Shown here: positions 1-7,979 of the stretch, piece after piece | How positions within the stretch are numbered: position 1 is the stretch's first letter | Layout of the letters: each line of letters starts with the position of its first letter | From: Wenzhouxiangella sp. XN201 | Lineage (GTDB): Bacteria > Pseudomonadota > Gammaproteobacteria > Xanthomonadales > Wenzhouxiangellaceae | DNA: 46,112 nucleotides | Assembly: GCF_011008905.1 (NCBI RefSeq) | Contig: NZ_JAAIVI010000021.1 | Coordinates: forward strand, 1 to 46,112 | Direction: 5' to 3' | Notes under the pieces: generated by a model | The model's input: the letters and a program-made list of their open reading frames with translations, nothing else | What the model was told of the DNA's origin: nothing | Database searches by the model: none | Made by a program: the position numbers and the translations under genes

Positions 1-220
1 TTTTGGTGACTTTTGTCGCGACTGACAAAAGTTACTCGCCCAAAGAGCTTGCGAAGCAAGCCGGGCGAAACCGCCTTTGACTTGTCGAGGCCCGCCAACC
101 CGGCGGTAGCGACACACAGCCTAGCGACAGAGCAGCAGACGAACCACCCGCTATCAGCCCGCGAAGCGGGCGGGCGGAACCGCCTTTGACGTGTCGAGGC
201 CCCCACGGCAACCCGTGGCA
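1..220 (+). repeat. Structured intergenic repeat, copy R1 (hairpin A plus two B-C hairpin units)
   Basis: Hairpin A is at 5-36: 13 pairs including two G.T wobbles, loop 18-23. Two repeats of a second unit follow. Each has a B hairpin with a GAA loop (47-61, stem GCTTGC/GCAAGC; 157-171, stem GCCCGC/GCGGGC), a conserved linker containing TTTGACKTGTCGAGGCC, and a C hairpin (92-106, CCGCC/GGCGG; 203-218, CCACGG/CCGTGG). A second copy (R2) lies inverted at 45510-45715 and a partial third (R3) at the right edge. No convincing gene lies in 1-304; the rest up to the carbonic anhydrase start is unremarkable. Confidence 0.85.
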
Positions 221-304
221 ATGACCATTCCAGCACCCGCACCCCGTGCGCACCCGCCAACCCGCAGGCTACAATGCCTCACCCCCCAAAATGAAAAAAG
301 AGCA

Positions 305-904
305 ATGCCAGATGACCTGATTCGCGGCAATCGCCGCTGGGCGGAAGGAATCCGCGACGAATCCCCCGACTACTTCGAGCGCCTGGCCGCGGTCCAGAAA
401 CCGGACTACTTCTGGATTGGCTGTGCCGATTCGCGCGTTCCGGCCAACGTGGTCACCGGTCGGGATCCGGGGCGGATTTTCGTGCATCGCAATATTGCCA
501 ACGTGGTCCATCCGGCCGATCTCAACCTGCTCTCCTGCCTGGAGTTCGCCGTCGAGGGCCTGGGTATTCGCAATATCGTGGTCTGCGGTCACTACGGCTG
601 CGCCGGGGTGCGTGCGGCGACTGAGGACATGGTGCACGGCCTGGCCGATCACTGGGTCGAGCCGATCCGGCGCGTCGCGCGGAAGAAGGCCGACGAGCTC
701 GATGCGCTGGGTGACAGCGAAAGTCGCTTGGACCGGCTGGCCGAGCTCAATGTGATCGAGGGCGTCAGCCGGGTAGCCGAAACACCGATCATCCAGCGCG
801 CCTGGTCGCGCGGCGACGACATCGCCGTGCACGGCCTGATTTACGGCCTCAAGGATGGCCTGCTCGAGTCCCTCGATTGTTCCATCCGTCGCGAATCCGC
901 CTGA
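305..904 (+). CDS. can: Beta-class carbonic anhydrase
   Basis: Interconverts CO2 and bicarbonate with a zinc ion; cytoplasmic. The 199-residue protein has the beta-class zinc ligands Cys40 (in CADSRVP), His96 and Cys99 (in CGHYGC), and the Asp42-Arg44 dyad that gates the metal. The length suits the bacterial Can family. I chose the ATG at 305 (MPDDLIRGN...) because this is where family similarity begins; the frame is open further upstream, but those residues are low-complexity and run into repeat R1. The ribosome-binding site is weak (an AAAAAGAG stretch just upstream). It is convergent with radC, with six bases between the stops, and appears monocistronic. Confidence 0.93.
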   Translation: MPDDLIRGNRRWAEGIRDESPDYFERLAAVQKPDYFWIGCADSRVPANVVTGRDPGRIFVHRNIANVVHPADLNLLSCLEFAVEGLGIRNIVVCGHYGCAGVRAATEDMVHGLADHWVEPIRRVARKKADELDALGDSESRLDRLAELNVIEGVSRVAETPIIQRAWSRGDDIAVHGLIYGLKDGLLESLDCSIRRESA

Positions 905-910
905 ACGGCG

Positions 911-1585
911 TCAAACAAGGCCGCGTTCGGCCAGTGACACCACTTCACCGTCGCCGACGATGAAGTGATCGAGCAGGCGGATATCCACCAGCCCCAGCGC
1001 ATCGCGCAGCCGTCGTGTGATCGCCAGGTCGGCCTGGCTGGGCTCGGCGATGCCGGAAGGGTGGTTGTGGGCGACGATCAGGGCCGCGGCGCGGCGCGAC
1101 AGGGCCTTCTCGACCACCACGCGTGGATGCACGTGGGCCGAGTCGATGGTGCCGGCAAACAGTTCGTCGAAGGCGATGACCCGGTGGCGGGTGTCGAGGT
1201 GCAGGGCGCAGAAGACTTCGTGCGGTCGGTCCCTGAGGGCGGCGCGCAGGTATTCGCGCGTGGCCTGCGGGCTGGTCAGCGGCCGGCCGCGTTCCAGGTT
1301 CTCGCGTAAGTGGCGCCGGGCCAGTTCGAGAGCGGCCTGCAGCTGGGCATACTTGGCCGGGCCCAGTCCCGGCGTATCGCAGAAGACTTCGCAGTCGGCC
1401 TCGAGCAGACCGCGCAAGCCACCATGGCGATTGATCAGGTGGCGGGCGAGATCCAGCGCCGAGCGTCCGCGCGCGCCGGTGCGCAGCAGGATGGCCAGCA
1501 GCTCGGCATCGCTCAGCCCAGTCGGCCCGTTGTCCAGCAGGCGCTCGCGCGGTCTTTCGGTCATTGGCCAGTCGGCGATTCGCAT
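911..1585 (-). CDS. radC: RadC family JAB-domain protein
   Basis: A 224-residue protein with an N-terminal helix-hairpin-helix region (about 20-85; [13 protein letters not shown] and [12 protein letters not shown]) and a C-terminal JAB/MPN domain. The metal-binding JAMM motif is seen as His173-Asn-His175-Pro-Ser-Gly plus Asp186. The domain resembles metalloproteases and deaminases, but the cellular role of RadC is unresolved; the old link to DNA repair is doubtful. It is divergent from coaBC, with about 106 bases between the starts for both promoters. In Pseudomonas radC also sits beside coaBC-dut-algC, so this is conserved synteny. The start [17 protein letters not shown] is the usual family start. 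Confidence 0.93.
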   Translation of the reverse strand: MRIADWPMTERPRERLLDNGPTGLSDAELLAILLRTGARGRSALDLARHLINRHGGLRGLLEADCEVFCDTPGLGPAKYAQLQAALELARRHLRENLERGRPLTSPQATREYLRAALRDRPHEVFCALHLDTRHRVIAFDELFAGTIDSAHVHPRVVVEKALSRRAAALIVAHNHPSGIAEPSQADLAITRRLRDALGLVDIRLLDHFIVGDGEVVSLAERGLV

Positions 1586-1691
1586 GGCATCGTTCCACTT
1601 GTCGGTCGGAACCGTTATTCTGGGCAGCGCCCGGCCCCAAAGACCATCGCCAACTGACTCCGAACCCGGTAGGAAATCGACTCAAGCGACC

Positions 1692-2906
1692 ATGAGCAGC
1701 CTTGCAGGAAGACAGGTCCTCGTCGGCGTAACCGGCGGTATCGCCGCCTACAAGACGCCGGAACTGGTGCGGCGGCTGCGCGAAGCCGGCGCGGAGGTGC
1801 GCGTGATCATGAGCGCCGGTGCCGAAGCCTTCATCACGCCCTTGACCCTGCAGGCGGTCAGCGGCCACCGGGTGCGAAGCGATTTGCTCGATCCCGAAGC
1901 CGAGGCCGGCATGGGCCATATCGAACTGGCGCGCTGGGCCGACGACATCCTTGTTGCCCCGGCCACCGCGCACGTCATTGCCCGCCTGGCCCACGGCCTG
2001 GCCGACGATCTGCTGGCCACTCTGGTGCTCGCCAGCGAAGCACGGTTGTGGCTGGCGCCGGCGATGAATCGCGTCATGTGGGATGCCGCGGCAGTACGCG
2101 ACAATGCCGCCCGGCTGGCCGAACGCGGCGTGCGCCTGCTCGGCCCCGGCTCCGGTTCCCAGGCCTGTGGCGAGGAAGGTCAGGGCCGCATGCTCGAACC
2201 GGCTGAACTTGTTGCGGCGTTGTCAGCGGTCGGCGCGGAGGGTCCGCTGGCCGGTCGCCGTTTTGTCGTCACTGCCGGACCGACCCACGAACCGCTCGAT
2301 CCGGTGCGCTTTATCGGTAATCGGTCTTCCGGACGAATGGGTTTTGCCGTGGTTGCCGCACTGGCCGAGGCCGGTGCCGATGTCGACCTGGTGGCCGGGC
2401 CAAGCACCCTGGCCACGCCGCCGGGAGTGCGGCGTGTGGACGTTCGTACGGCCATCGAAATGCGCGAGGCTGTGATGGCCCGTATCGCAGGTGCCGACGG
2501 CTTCGTCGGCGTGGCGGCAGTGGCCGATTACCGGCCGGCGGAAGTGGCCGGCGACAAGATCAAGAAGTCGGACAGCGCGCTGCGGGTCGAACTGGTACCC
2601 AATCCCGACATCCTGGCCGAAGTCGCGGCCCTGGCTGAACGCCCGGCCCTGGTGGTCGGATTCGCCGCCGAAACCCGGGACATCGAGGCGGCCGCGCGTG
2701 GAAAGCTCGAGGCGAAGGGGCTGGATTTGATCGCGGCCAACCAGGTCGGTGATGATCGCGGTTTCGAGCAGGCCGACAACGCACTCGAGATCTACGCCGC
2801 CGACCGACACTGGTCGCTGCCGGCTCGCCCCAAGCCGGAGCTGGCGCGCGAGCTAGTTGCTATCATCGCCGAACGAATGCCGCTGAGGGAGCAGCACAGC
2901 CAATGA
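1692..2906 (+). CDS. coaBC: Bifunctional phosphopantothenoylcysteine decarboxylase / phosphopantothenate-cysteine ligase
   Basis: Carries out two consecutive steps of coenzyme A synthesis: CTP-dependent joining of cysteine to 4'-phosphopantothenate (C-terminal CoaB half), then FMN-dependent decarboxylation (N-terminal CoaC half). The 404-residue length is normal. Visible CoaC residues are His76 (catalytic), the PAMN motif at 123-126 and Cys159 in the flexible flap ([11 protein letters not shown]). CoaB shows [10 protein letters not shown], Asn210 in NRSSGRMG and Lys289 in GDKIKKSD. The open frame extends far upstream to 1017, but that part is the shadow of radC; the ATG at 1692 starts the real protein ([21 protein letters not shown]). 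The stop overlaps the dut start as ATGA. Confidence 0.97.
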   Translation: MSSLAGRQVLVGVTGGIAAYKTPELVRRLREAGAEVRVIMSAGAEAFITPLTLQAVSGHRVRSDLLDPEAEAGMGHIELARWADDILVAPATAHVIARLAHGLADDLLATLVLASEARLWLAPAMNRVMWDAAAVRDNAARLAERGVRLLGPGSGSQACGEEGQGRMLEPAELVAALSAVGAEGPLAGRRFVVTAGPTHEPLDPVRFIGNRSSGRMGFAVVAALAEAGADVDLVAGPSTLATPPGVRRVDVRTAIEMREAVMARIAGADGFVGVAAVADYRPAEVAGDKIKKSDSALRVELVPNPDILAEVAALAERPALVVGFAAETRDIEAAARGKLEAKGLDLIAANQVGDDRGFEQADNALEIYAADRHWSLPARPKPELARELVAIIAERMPLREQHSQ

Positions 2907-3358
2907 ATGACCTCAAGGTGAGGATTCTCGACCCGCGCCTGGGCCGCGACTGGCCCCTGCCGGCGTACGCCACCGAAGGCTCGGCCGGGATGGACCTGCG
3001 CGCCTGCCTGGATGAAGCGCTAACGCTCGAGCCGGGCGAGACGGCCCTGCTCCCTTCGGGCATGGCCATTCACCTGCAGGATCCCGGTCTGGCAGCAGTG
3101 CTGTTGCCGCGCTCGGGCCTGGGTCACAAGCAGGGCCTGGTGCTGGGCAACCTGGTCGGGCTGATTGACAGCGACTATCAGGGCGAAGTCAGGATCTCCT
3201 GCTGGAACCGCGGCCGCGAATCGATCCGGATCGAGCCTGGCCAGCGTGTCTGCCAGCTGGTCGTGGTGCCGGTGGTCCAGGTGCAACTCGAGATCGTTGA
3301 TGCCTTCGAGGTCAGCGAGCGCGCCGAGGGCGGGATTGGCCACACGGGAGTGCACTGA
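2903..3358 (+). CDS. dut: dUTP diphosphatase (dUTPase)
   Basis: Hydrolyses dUTP to dUMP and pyrophosphate, keeping uracil out of DNA and feeding dTMP synthesis; a trimeric cytoplasmic enzyme. The 151-residue protein has the family motifs in order: AGMDLRA (28-34), [10 protein letters not shown] (69-78), [14 protein letters not shown] (82-95, with the catalytic Asp), [11 protein letters not shown], and the C-terminal glycine-rich arm [10 protein letters not shown], a slightly altered form of the usual RGxGGFGSTG. It is translationally coupled to coaBC by a 4-base ATGA overlap, the arrangement seen in many gammaproteobacteria. Confidence 0.97.
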   Translation: MNDLKVRILDPRLGRDWPLPAYATEGSAGMDLRACLDEALTLEPGETALLPSGMAIHLQDPGLAAVLLPRSGLGHKQGLVLGNLVGLIDSDYQGEVRISCWNRGRESIRIEPGQRVCQLVVVPVVQVQLEIVDAFEVSERAEGGIGHTGVH

Positions 3359-3400
3359 CATGACTCAGTTCGGGCCGACAGATCGAAAGGAGACGGGTTC

Positions 3401-6373
3401 ATGAACCAGCGAAGGATCGGTGTCGCCGTTGTGTTTGTGGGCGCTGCGGTGCTGCTGGCGGGCGTTTTGCTGGCCGGAGTGAAGTTCGTTTCGGGCGGTG
3501 GCTCCGAGCTGCCCCCGCCCGAGAGCGTGGACGCCATGGAGTCGGCCATCGATCAGGCCCGTCAGATTCTGCAGGATCCGCAAGTGATCGAGGCGGCTCG
3601 CTCGGTACTGGCCGGCGGCAGTGCCGAGGCCCTGCGGCGGCCCCTGCGTTCGGCGGGTGCGGCCAACGTGATCGATGCGCAGGTTTATTCACCGCCGCTG
3701 GAAGACATCGCGCTCGGCAGCTATCCGGAGCCGGATTTTGCCGTGCTTCACATGCTGATCGAGGCGCGGCGGCAGGGGTTGGCACCGGCCCAGGTGCATT
3801 ATTCGGGCACGGCCAACGAGAACCTGGTCCTTGCCGCGGCTATCCCCGAGGCGGGAGTTGATGCCGATGCGCCGGCCGGTTACCTGCTCGTGCGACTGCC
3901 CGTCAGCCTCGTTGCCCGCCGCATCGGCGAGGCGGCCGAGCGGCAGTGGCTGGCATTGCAGCAGGATGACAGCATCATCGCCAGCGCGGGTGAACTGCCG
4001 GAGGAGATCGAAGCCGACAATGAATTCCCACTGGCCGGATCACAGTTGCGTCTGCTGACGGGACGGACCGGAGTGCTGGACGGTATCGCCTATCCGATGG
4101 TCATGGGTATCGCCGTCGGTGGCGTATTGCTGCTGCTGATTGGACTGTGGGTCTGGCGCAAGCCGGACTCGCCGACCGTTCCGGCGCCGCGACAGGAAGG
4201 ACAGAAATCGACCGCGCGGACACCGGACGAGCCCAAGCCGGTAGCGGAGGGCAAGAAGGCGGCCGAGCCGAAGCAGGATCTGCCCGACTGGATGCTCGAC
4301 GAGGAGCGGGCTGAGGAAGCGGCCGGGCCCTTTGCCGACATGCCGAAGCCGGCCGAGCAACCGGAGGATGCTCCGGCGAAATCGACGGAAGCCGGGACGA
4401 GCAGCGACGATTCGCTGCTCGACGTGCCGGATCTCGACACCATTCTCGAACAGATTGAATCCGAGGGGGTGGAGCTGGACGAGGAGTCAAGCCTGCCCCC
4501 CGATGCAGAGCTCGCCGCCGAGTCCGAGCCGGAACTCGATTTGGATCTGGACGAGAGCGATGCCGGGCTGCTGGGCGAGGAGCTCGATTTCGACGATGAG
4601 AACCCCTTCGAGGATGAGGGTGCCATCGGTGCGGACGAGGGGGCGGATACCGAGGCCGATGAGGTCGAGGAAGCTCCGGCCGCGGACGCTCCGGACAAGG
4701 AACGGGTCCAGGCGCAACCAGGCGACGCCGCCGAAGACGATGATCTCGATTTCACTGCCGAACAGGTCGCCGAGATCCCGAGCGACGATGATTCGGAGCA
4801 GGCGTCGGAAAAATCCTCCAGCGAACTGGATCTGGACTTCGCCTTCAGTAGCTCGATCACCGAAGATGAACGTGGCCACGAAACGTCGGAAGAATCCGAG
4901 CCGGAACCGACGGCGGCGTCGGCCGCTTCAACCGAGCCTGAGCTTCCCGAAGCGGCGGCAACAGAAGACGCGCCGGAAGACCTGCAAACAGCCGTCGAGG
5001 CACCCGGCGGCTTGTATCGTTCCGGCAGGATCACCGGCACCTTCGAGCAGGATCTGACCGCGGCATCGGCCACGGCCATCGGCCGCGCGCTCGGTGCCAT
5101 GCTGCATGAGCGCGGCCAGGGTCGCATCGCCGTGGCGCGCGACGGGCGGGTCAGCGGCCCGATTCTGCTCTCGGCCCTGATCCGGGGCCTGCGCAACAGC
5201 GGCATCAATGTGATCGAGACCGGGGCCGTGCCCACCCCGTTGCTGTGGTTCGCCGCCGCCGAGCTTGCCGACGGCTGTGGTGCCATGGTCACCGCCTCGC
5301 ACGAGCCGGCTGAGCGCAATGGGTTTCTCATCCACATTGGCGGTCGCCCGCTGGACGCGGCTTCAACGAAAGAACTGGCGCAGCGCGTCGAACAAGGGGA
5401 CGTCGCCGAGGGTCGCGAAGAGGGCGACTACGAACAACAGGACATCCGCGACCGTTACGCCGAACGCTTGAGCGCTGAAGTCCAGCTTGAGCGCTCGATC
5501 AAGGTCGTGATTGACTGCGGCAACGGCATCGGCGGCACCGTTGTTCCCGAGCTTGCAGAGGCCATCGGGGCTGATTTGATTCCGCTCTACTGCGACGTCG
5601 ACGGAAGTTTCCCCAATCATTTGCCCGACCCGATCGCGTCCGAGGCGCTCGAGGACCTGCGCTTGTGCGTGCGCAACTTCCATGCCGATCTCGGCATCGC
5701 TTTCGACGGCGACGCCGACCGGCTGGTACTGGTGGCCAACACCGGCGAGATCGTCTGGACCGATCGGATGCTCATGCTGCTCGCGCGGGACGTGCTCGGT
5801 CGGCACCCGGGTGCATCGGTGGTCTTCGACGCGCGCTGTTCGGGTCACCTGACGCGCTGGGTCGAGCAGCTCGGCGGACAAGCGGTCATGACGGCCGTCG
5901 GTGAGCTGCCCCTGGCCGAGAAACTCCAGGCACTCGAAGCCCCGCTGGGTGGAGAATGGGACGGACATGTCATCGTCGCCGACGGCTGGTATGCCTTCGG
6001 CGATGCCATCCATGCCGCAGCGCGATTGATGGCCCTGTTCGCGGCCGACTCCCGTTCGGCCGACGAGATCGTCGACGAGCTGCCTGAATTCACGGGCAGT
6101 CCCGAGCTGGCGGTTCTCACCGAATCAGAACAGAGTCGGCAACTGCTTGACCGACTGGCGCAGGAGGGCGAATTCGGTGATGCCCGCGTCACGCGGGTTG
6201 GCGGCGTGCGGGTGGACTGGGAAAATTGCTGGGGGCTGGCGCGCGTCGACCTCGAGACCGGTCACCTGCTGCTGCGTTTCGGCGGCGACGATGCTGCCGC
6301 GCTGGGCCAGGTTCGCAGCCGCTTTCGCGAACAGCTGCTGGCGCTCGAACCGACCTTGAAACTGCCGTACTGA
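3401..6373 (+). CDS. Membrane-anchored AlgC-like phosphohexomutase with long acidic linker and altered active site
   Basis: A 990-residue protein in the algC position after coaBC-dut. Order: membrane helix at about 7-28, an extracytoplasmic domain, a second helix at about 229-250, a very acidic Asp/Glu-rich cytoplasmic linker (about 255-535), then a phosphomannomutase/phosphoglucomutase domain (about 537-990). Kept features: the phosphoserine loop TASHEP (Ser633), the metal loop DGDADR (769-774), and Glu852 and His856 of the sugar loop. Against my memory of Pseudomonas AlgC, many active-site positions differ: Tyr17 to Gly542, Arg20 to Thr545, Asn110 to Glu635, Lys118 to Leu643, the KTGHS loop to AVGEL (832-836), and the phosphate-binding RASNTTP to RVDLETG (948-954). 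The fold is secure, but I doubt normal mutase activity. SD AAGGAG lies nine bases before the ATG. Confidence 0.85.
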   Translation: MNQRRIGVAVVFVGAAVLLAGVLLAGVKFVSGGGSELPPPESVDAMESAIDQARQILQDPQVIEAARSVLAGGSAEALRRPLRSAGAANVIDAQVYSPPLEDIALGSYPEPDFAVLHMLIEARRQGLAPAQVHYSGTANENLVLAAAIPEAGVDADAPAGYLLVRLPVSLVARRIGEAAERQWLALQQDDSIIASAGELPEEIEADNEFPLAGSQLRLLTGRTGVLDGIAYPMVMGIAVGGVLLLLIGLWVWRKPDSPTVPAPRQEGQKSTARTPDEPKPVAEGKKAAEPKQDLPDWMLDEERAEEAAGPFADMPKPAEQPEDAPAKSTEAGTSSDDSLLDVPDLDTILEQIESEGVELDEESSLPPDAELAAESEPELDLDLDESDAGLLGEELDFDDENPFEDEGAIGADEGADTEADEVEEAPAADAPDKERVQAQPGDAAEDDDLDFTAEQVAEIPSDDDSEQASEKSSSELDLDFAFSSSITEDERGHETSEESEPEPTAASAASTEPELPEAAATEDAPEDLQTAVEAPGGLYRSGRITGTFEQDLTAASATAIGRALGAMLHERGQGRIAVARDGRVSGPILLSALIRGLRNSGINVIETGAVPTPLLWFAAAELADGCGAMVTASHEPAERNGFLIHIGGRPLDAASTKELAQRVEQGDVAEGREEGDYEQQDIRDRYAERLSAEVQLERSIKVVIDCGNGIGGTVVPELAEAIGADLIPLYCDVDGSFPNHLPDPIASEALEDLRLCVRNFHADLGIAFDGDADRLVLVANTGEIVWTDRMLMLLARDVLGRHPGASVVFDARCSGHLTRWVEQLGGQAVMTAVGELPLAEKLQALEAPLGGEWDGHVIVADGWYAFGDAIHAAARLMALFAADSRSADEIVDELPEFTGSPELAVLTESEQSRQLLDRLAQEGEFGDARVTRVGGVRVDWENCWGLARVDLETGHLLLRFGGDDAAALGQVRSRFREQLLALEPTLKLPY

Positions 6374-6397
6374 CGATCGCGCTTCAGTCGCCTTGTT

Positions 6398-7750
6398 CTA
6401 GTAGGCGTATTCGCGAAACAGGCGGGTCAGGTCGCCGTCCCAGCGGTGCTCGAATGCATCGAGCTTGACCTCGGCCGGCGTGGTGCCACGGTCGACCACC
6501 TTGTGCAGCGAGTTGAGAAAGCCGCCCTCGTGATCGCCCGAGCCGTCGAGGCGCTGGCGGCGCGCCAGGCCATTGCGGGCCAGGTCGAGCAGTTCGCGAG
6601 CAATTTCGAGCACGCTGCGGCCGTGGATTTCGGCCTTCAGTCCGATGCGGGCAACATCGTCGCGCAGGCGCTGGCGCTCCTCGGTGCTCCAGTCGCGGGT
6701 CAGTTCCAGGCAGGCGGCGAGGTTGTCGGCGTCGTAGAGCAGGCCGACCCAGAATGCCGGCAGGGCGCATAGTCGCCGCCACGGACCGCCGTCGGCGCCG
6801 CGCATCTCCAGAAAGCGCTTGAGCCGCACCTCGGGGAAAGCCGTGGTGAGGTGGTCTTCCCAGTCGGCCAGGGTGGGCTGCTCGCCCGGCAGGGCCGGCA
6901 GGCGACCGGCCAGAAAATCGCGAAAACTCTGCCCGGCACAGTCGATCATCCGGTCGCCGCGCTTGACGAAGTACATCGGTACGTCGAGCATCCAGTCGAC
7001 ATAGCGCTCGAAGCCCATGCCCGATTCGAACACCCACGGCAGCATGCCGGTACGGTCGGGATCGGTATCGGTCCAGGCCTGGCTGCGATAGCTGAGATAG
7101 CCGCTCGGGCGCCCCTCGACAAAGGGCGAGTCGGCGAACAGGGCCGTGGCGATTGGCTGCAGGGCCAGTGAGGCGCGGAACTTGGCGACCATGTCGGCTT
7201 CGCTGGCGTAGTCGAGATTGACCTGCACCGTGCAGGTCCGTTTCATCATGTCATGACCGTGGCGCCCCACTTTCGGCATGTAGTTGCGCATGATCACGTA
7301 GCGCTTCTTGGGCATCCAGTCGATGTCGTCGAGCGTGGCGGTCGGATGAAACCCCATGCCAAGAAAGCCGATGCCGAGCGGTTCGGCCACGGCACGCACC
7401 TCGGCCAGGTGGGCATTGACCTCGTTGCAGGTCTGGTGCAGGTTATCGAGCAGTTCGCCGGACAGTTCCAGCTGGCCGCCGGGTTCGAGCGTGACCGAGC
7501 AGCCGTCCTTTTTGAGTGCAATCGGCAGGCCGTCTTCGAGCACCGGTTCCCAGTCGAAGCGCTCGGCCAGGCCTTCGAGCATGGCGCGAATCGAACGCTC
7601 GCCGGCGTAGGGCAGCGGCTTGAAGCTTTCGAGGCAGAAGCCGAATTTCTCGTGCTCTGTGCCAATGCGCCAGTCCGATTCCGGCTTGCATCCGGATTCG
7701 AGCCAGGCGGCGAGCTCGCGCTTGTCGGTAAGAATGGTGTCGGGCTTCAA
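6398..7750 (-). CDS. gshA: Glutamate-cysteine ligase (proteobacterial/plant-type)
   Basis: Makes gamma-glutamylcysteine from glutamate, cysteine and ATP, the first step of glutathione synthesis. Recognised from the overall sequence of the plant/alphaproteobacterial/Xanthomonas-type family: WRIGTEHEKFGF near the N-terminus, then LEPGGQLELSG, CTVQVNLDY, FLEMRGADGG and LPAFWVGLLYD. There is no in-frame ATG near the expected N-terminus. I placed the start at a TTG at 7750 (LKPDTILTDKRELAAW), giving 450 residues, close to the family length; no clear Shine-Dalgarno is visible, so the exact start is uncertain. The open frame continues upstream through period-9 element E1, but that part is repeat translation. 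It is convergent with the AlgC-like gene and divergent from oppA1. Confidence 0.9.
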   Translation of the reverse strand: MKPDTILTDKRELAAWLESGCKPESDWRIGTEHEKFGFCLESFKPLPYAGERSIRAMLEGLAERFDWEPVLEDGLPIALKKDGCSVTLEPGGQLELSGELLDNLHQTCNEVNAHLAEVRAVAEPLGIGFLGMGFHPTATLDDIDWMPKKRYVIMRNYMPKVGRHGHDMMKRTCTVQVNLDYASEADMVAKFRASLALQPIATALFADSPFVEGRPSGYLSYRSQAWTDTDPDRTGMLPWVFESGMGFERYVDWMLDVPMYFVKRGDRMIDCAGQSFRDFLAGRLPALPGEQPTLADWEDHLTTAFPEVRLKRFLEMRGADGGPWRRLCALPAFWVGLLYDADNLAACLELTRDWSTEERQRLRDDVARIGLKAEIHGRSVLEIARELLDLARNGLARRQRLDGSGDHEGGFLNSLHKVVDRGTTPAEVKLDAFEHRWDGDLTRLFREYAY

Positions 7751-7828
7751 GGCGGGACAGCCGGCTAGAATGAGGCGCCAATTATCCCTTTTTTGTTTCC
7801 GTGCTGCATGAGCGTCCGGAACAAATCT

Positions 7829-7979
7829 GGAACCACGGAAAACACGGAAGTCACGGAATGATGGATTCTGAACCAACGCTGGAGCGAGGGTCGCCATTCC
7901 CGAGCATGGCGTATCGCTGCGGGGAGCAAGGCGTCTTCCAACGCTTTCGTTCCGTGCTTTCCGTGTCTTCCGTGGTTCC
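7829..7979. repeat. Period-9 inverted-repeat element E1
   Basis: Left arm 7829-7858 and right arm 7950-7979 are inverted copies of 30 bases with 27 matches. Each arm is three tandem units of a CACGGAA core plus two spacer bases. The 91-base centre holds no recognised gene. The element lies between divergent gshA and oppA1, and its right arm runs into the oppA1 reading frame, encoding part of the predicted signal peptide. It shares its layout, but not its core sequence, with E2, E3 and E4. Confidence 0.85.

Noticed and set aside
945-1994. 349-codon minus-strand frame overlapping radC and the coaBC start
   Set aside because: Radc and coaBC explain the region with full domain content; this frame has none.
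7829-7979. Tandem short units in E1 (and E2-E4) as a CRISPR array
   Set aside because: Repeat units are 9 bp without spacers of constant length, and no cas genes are present.
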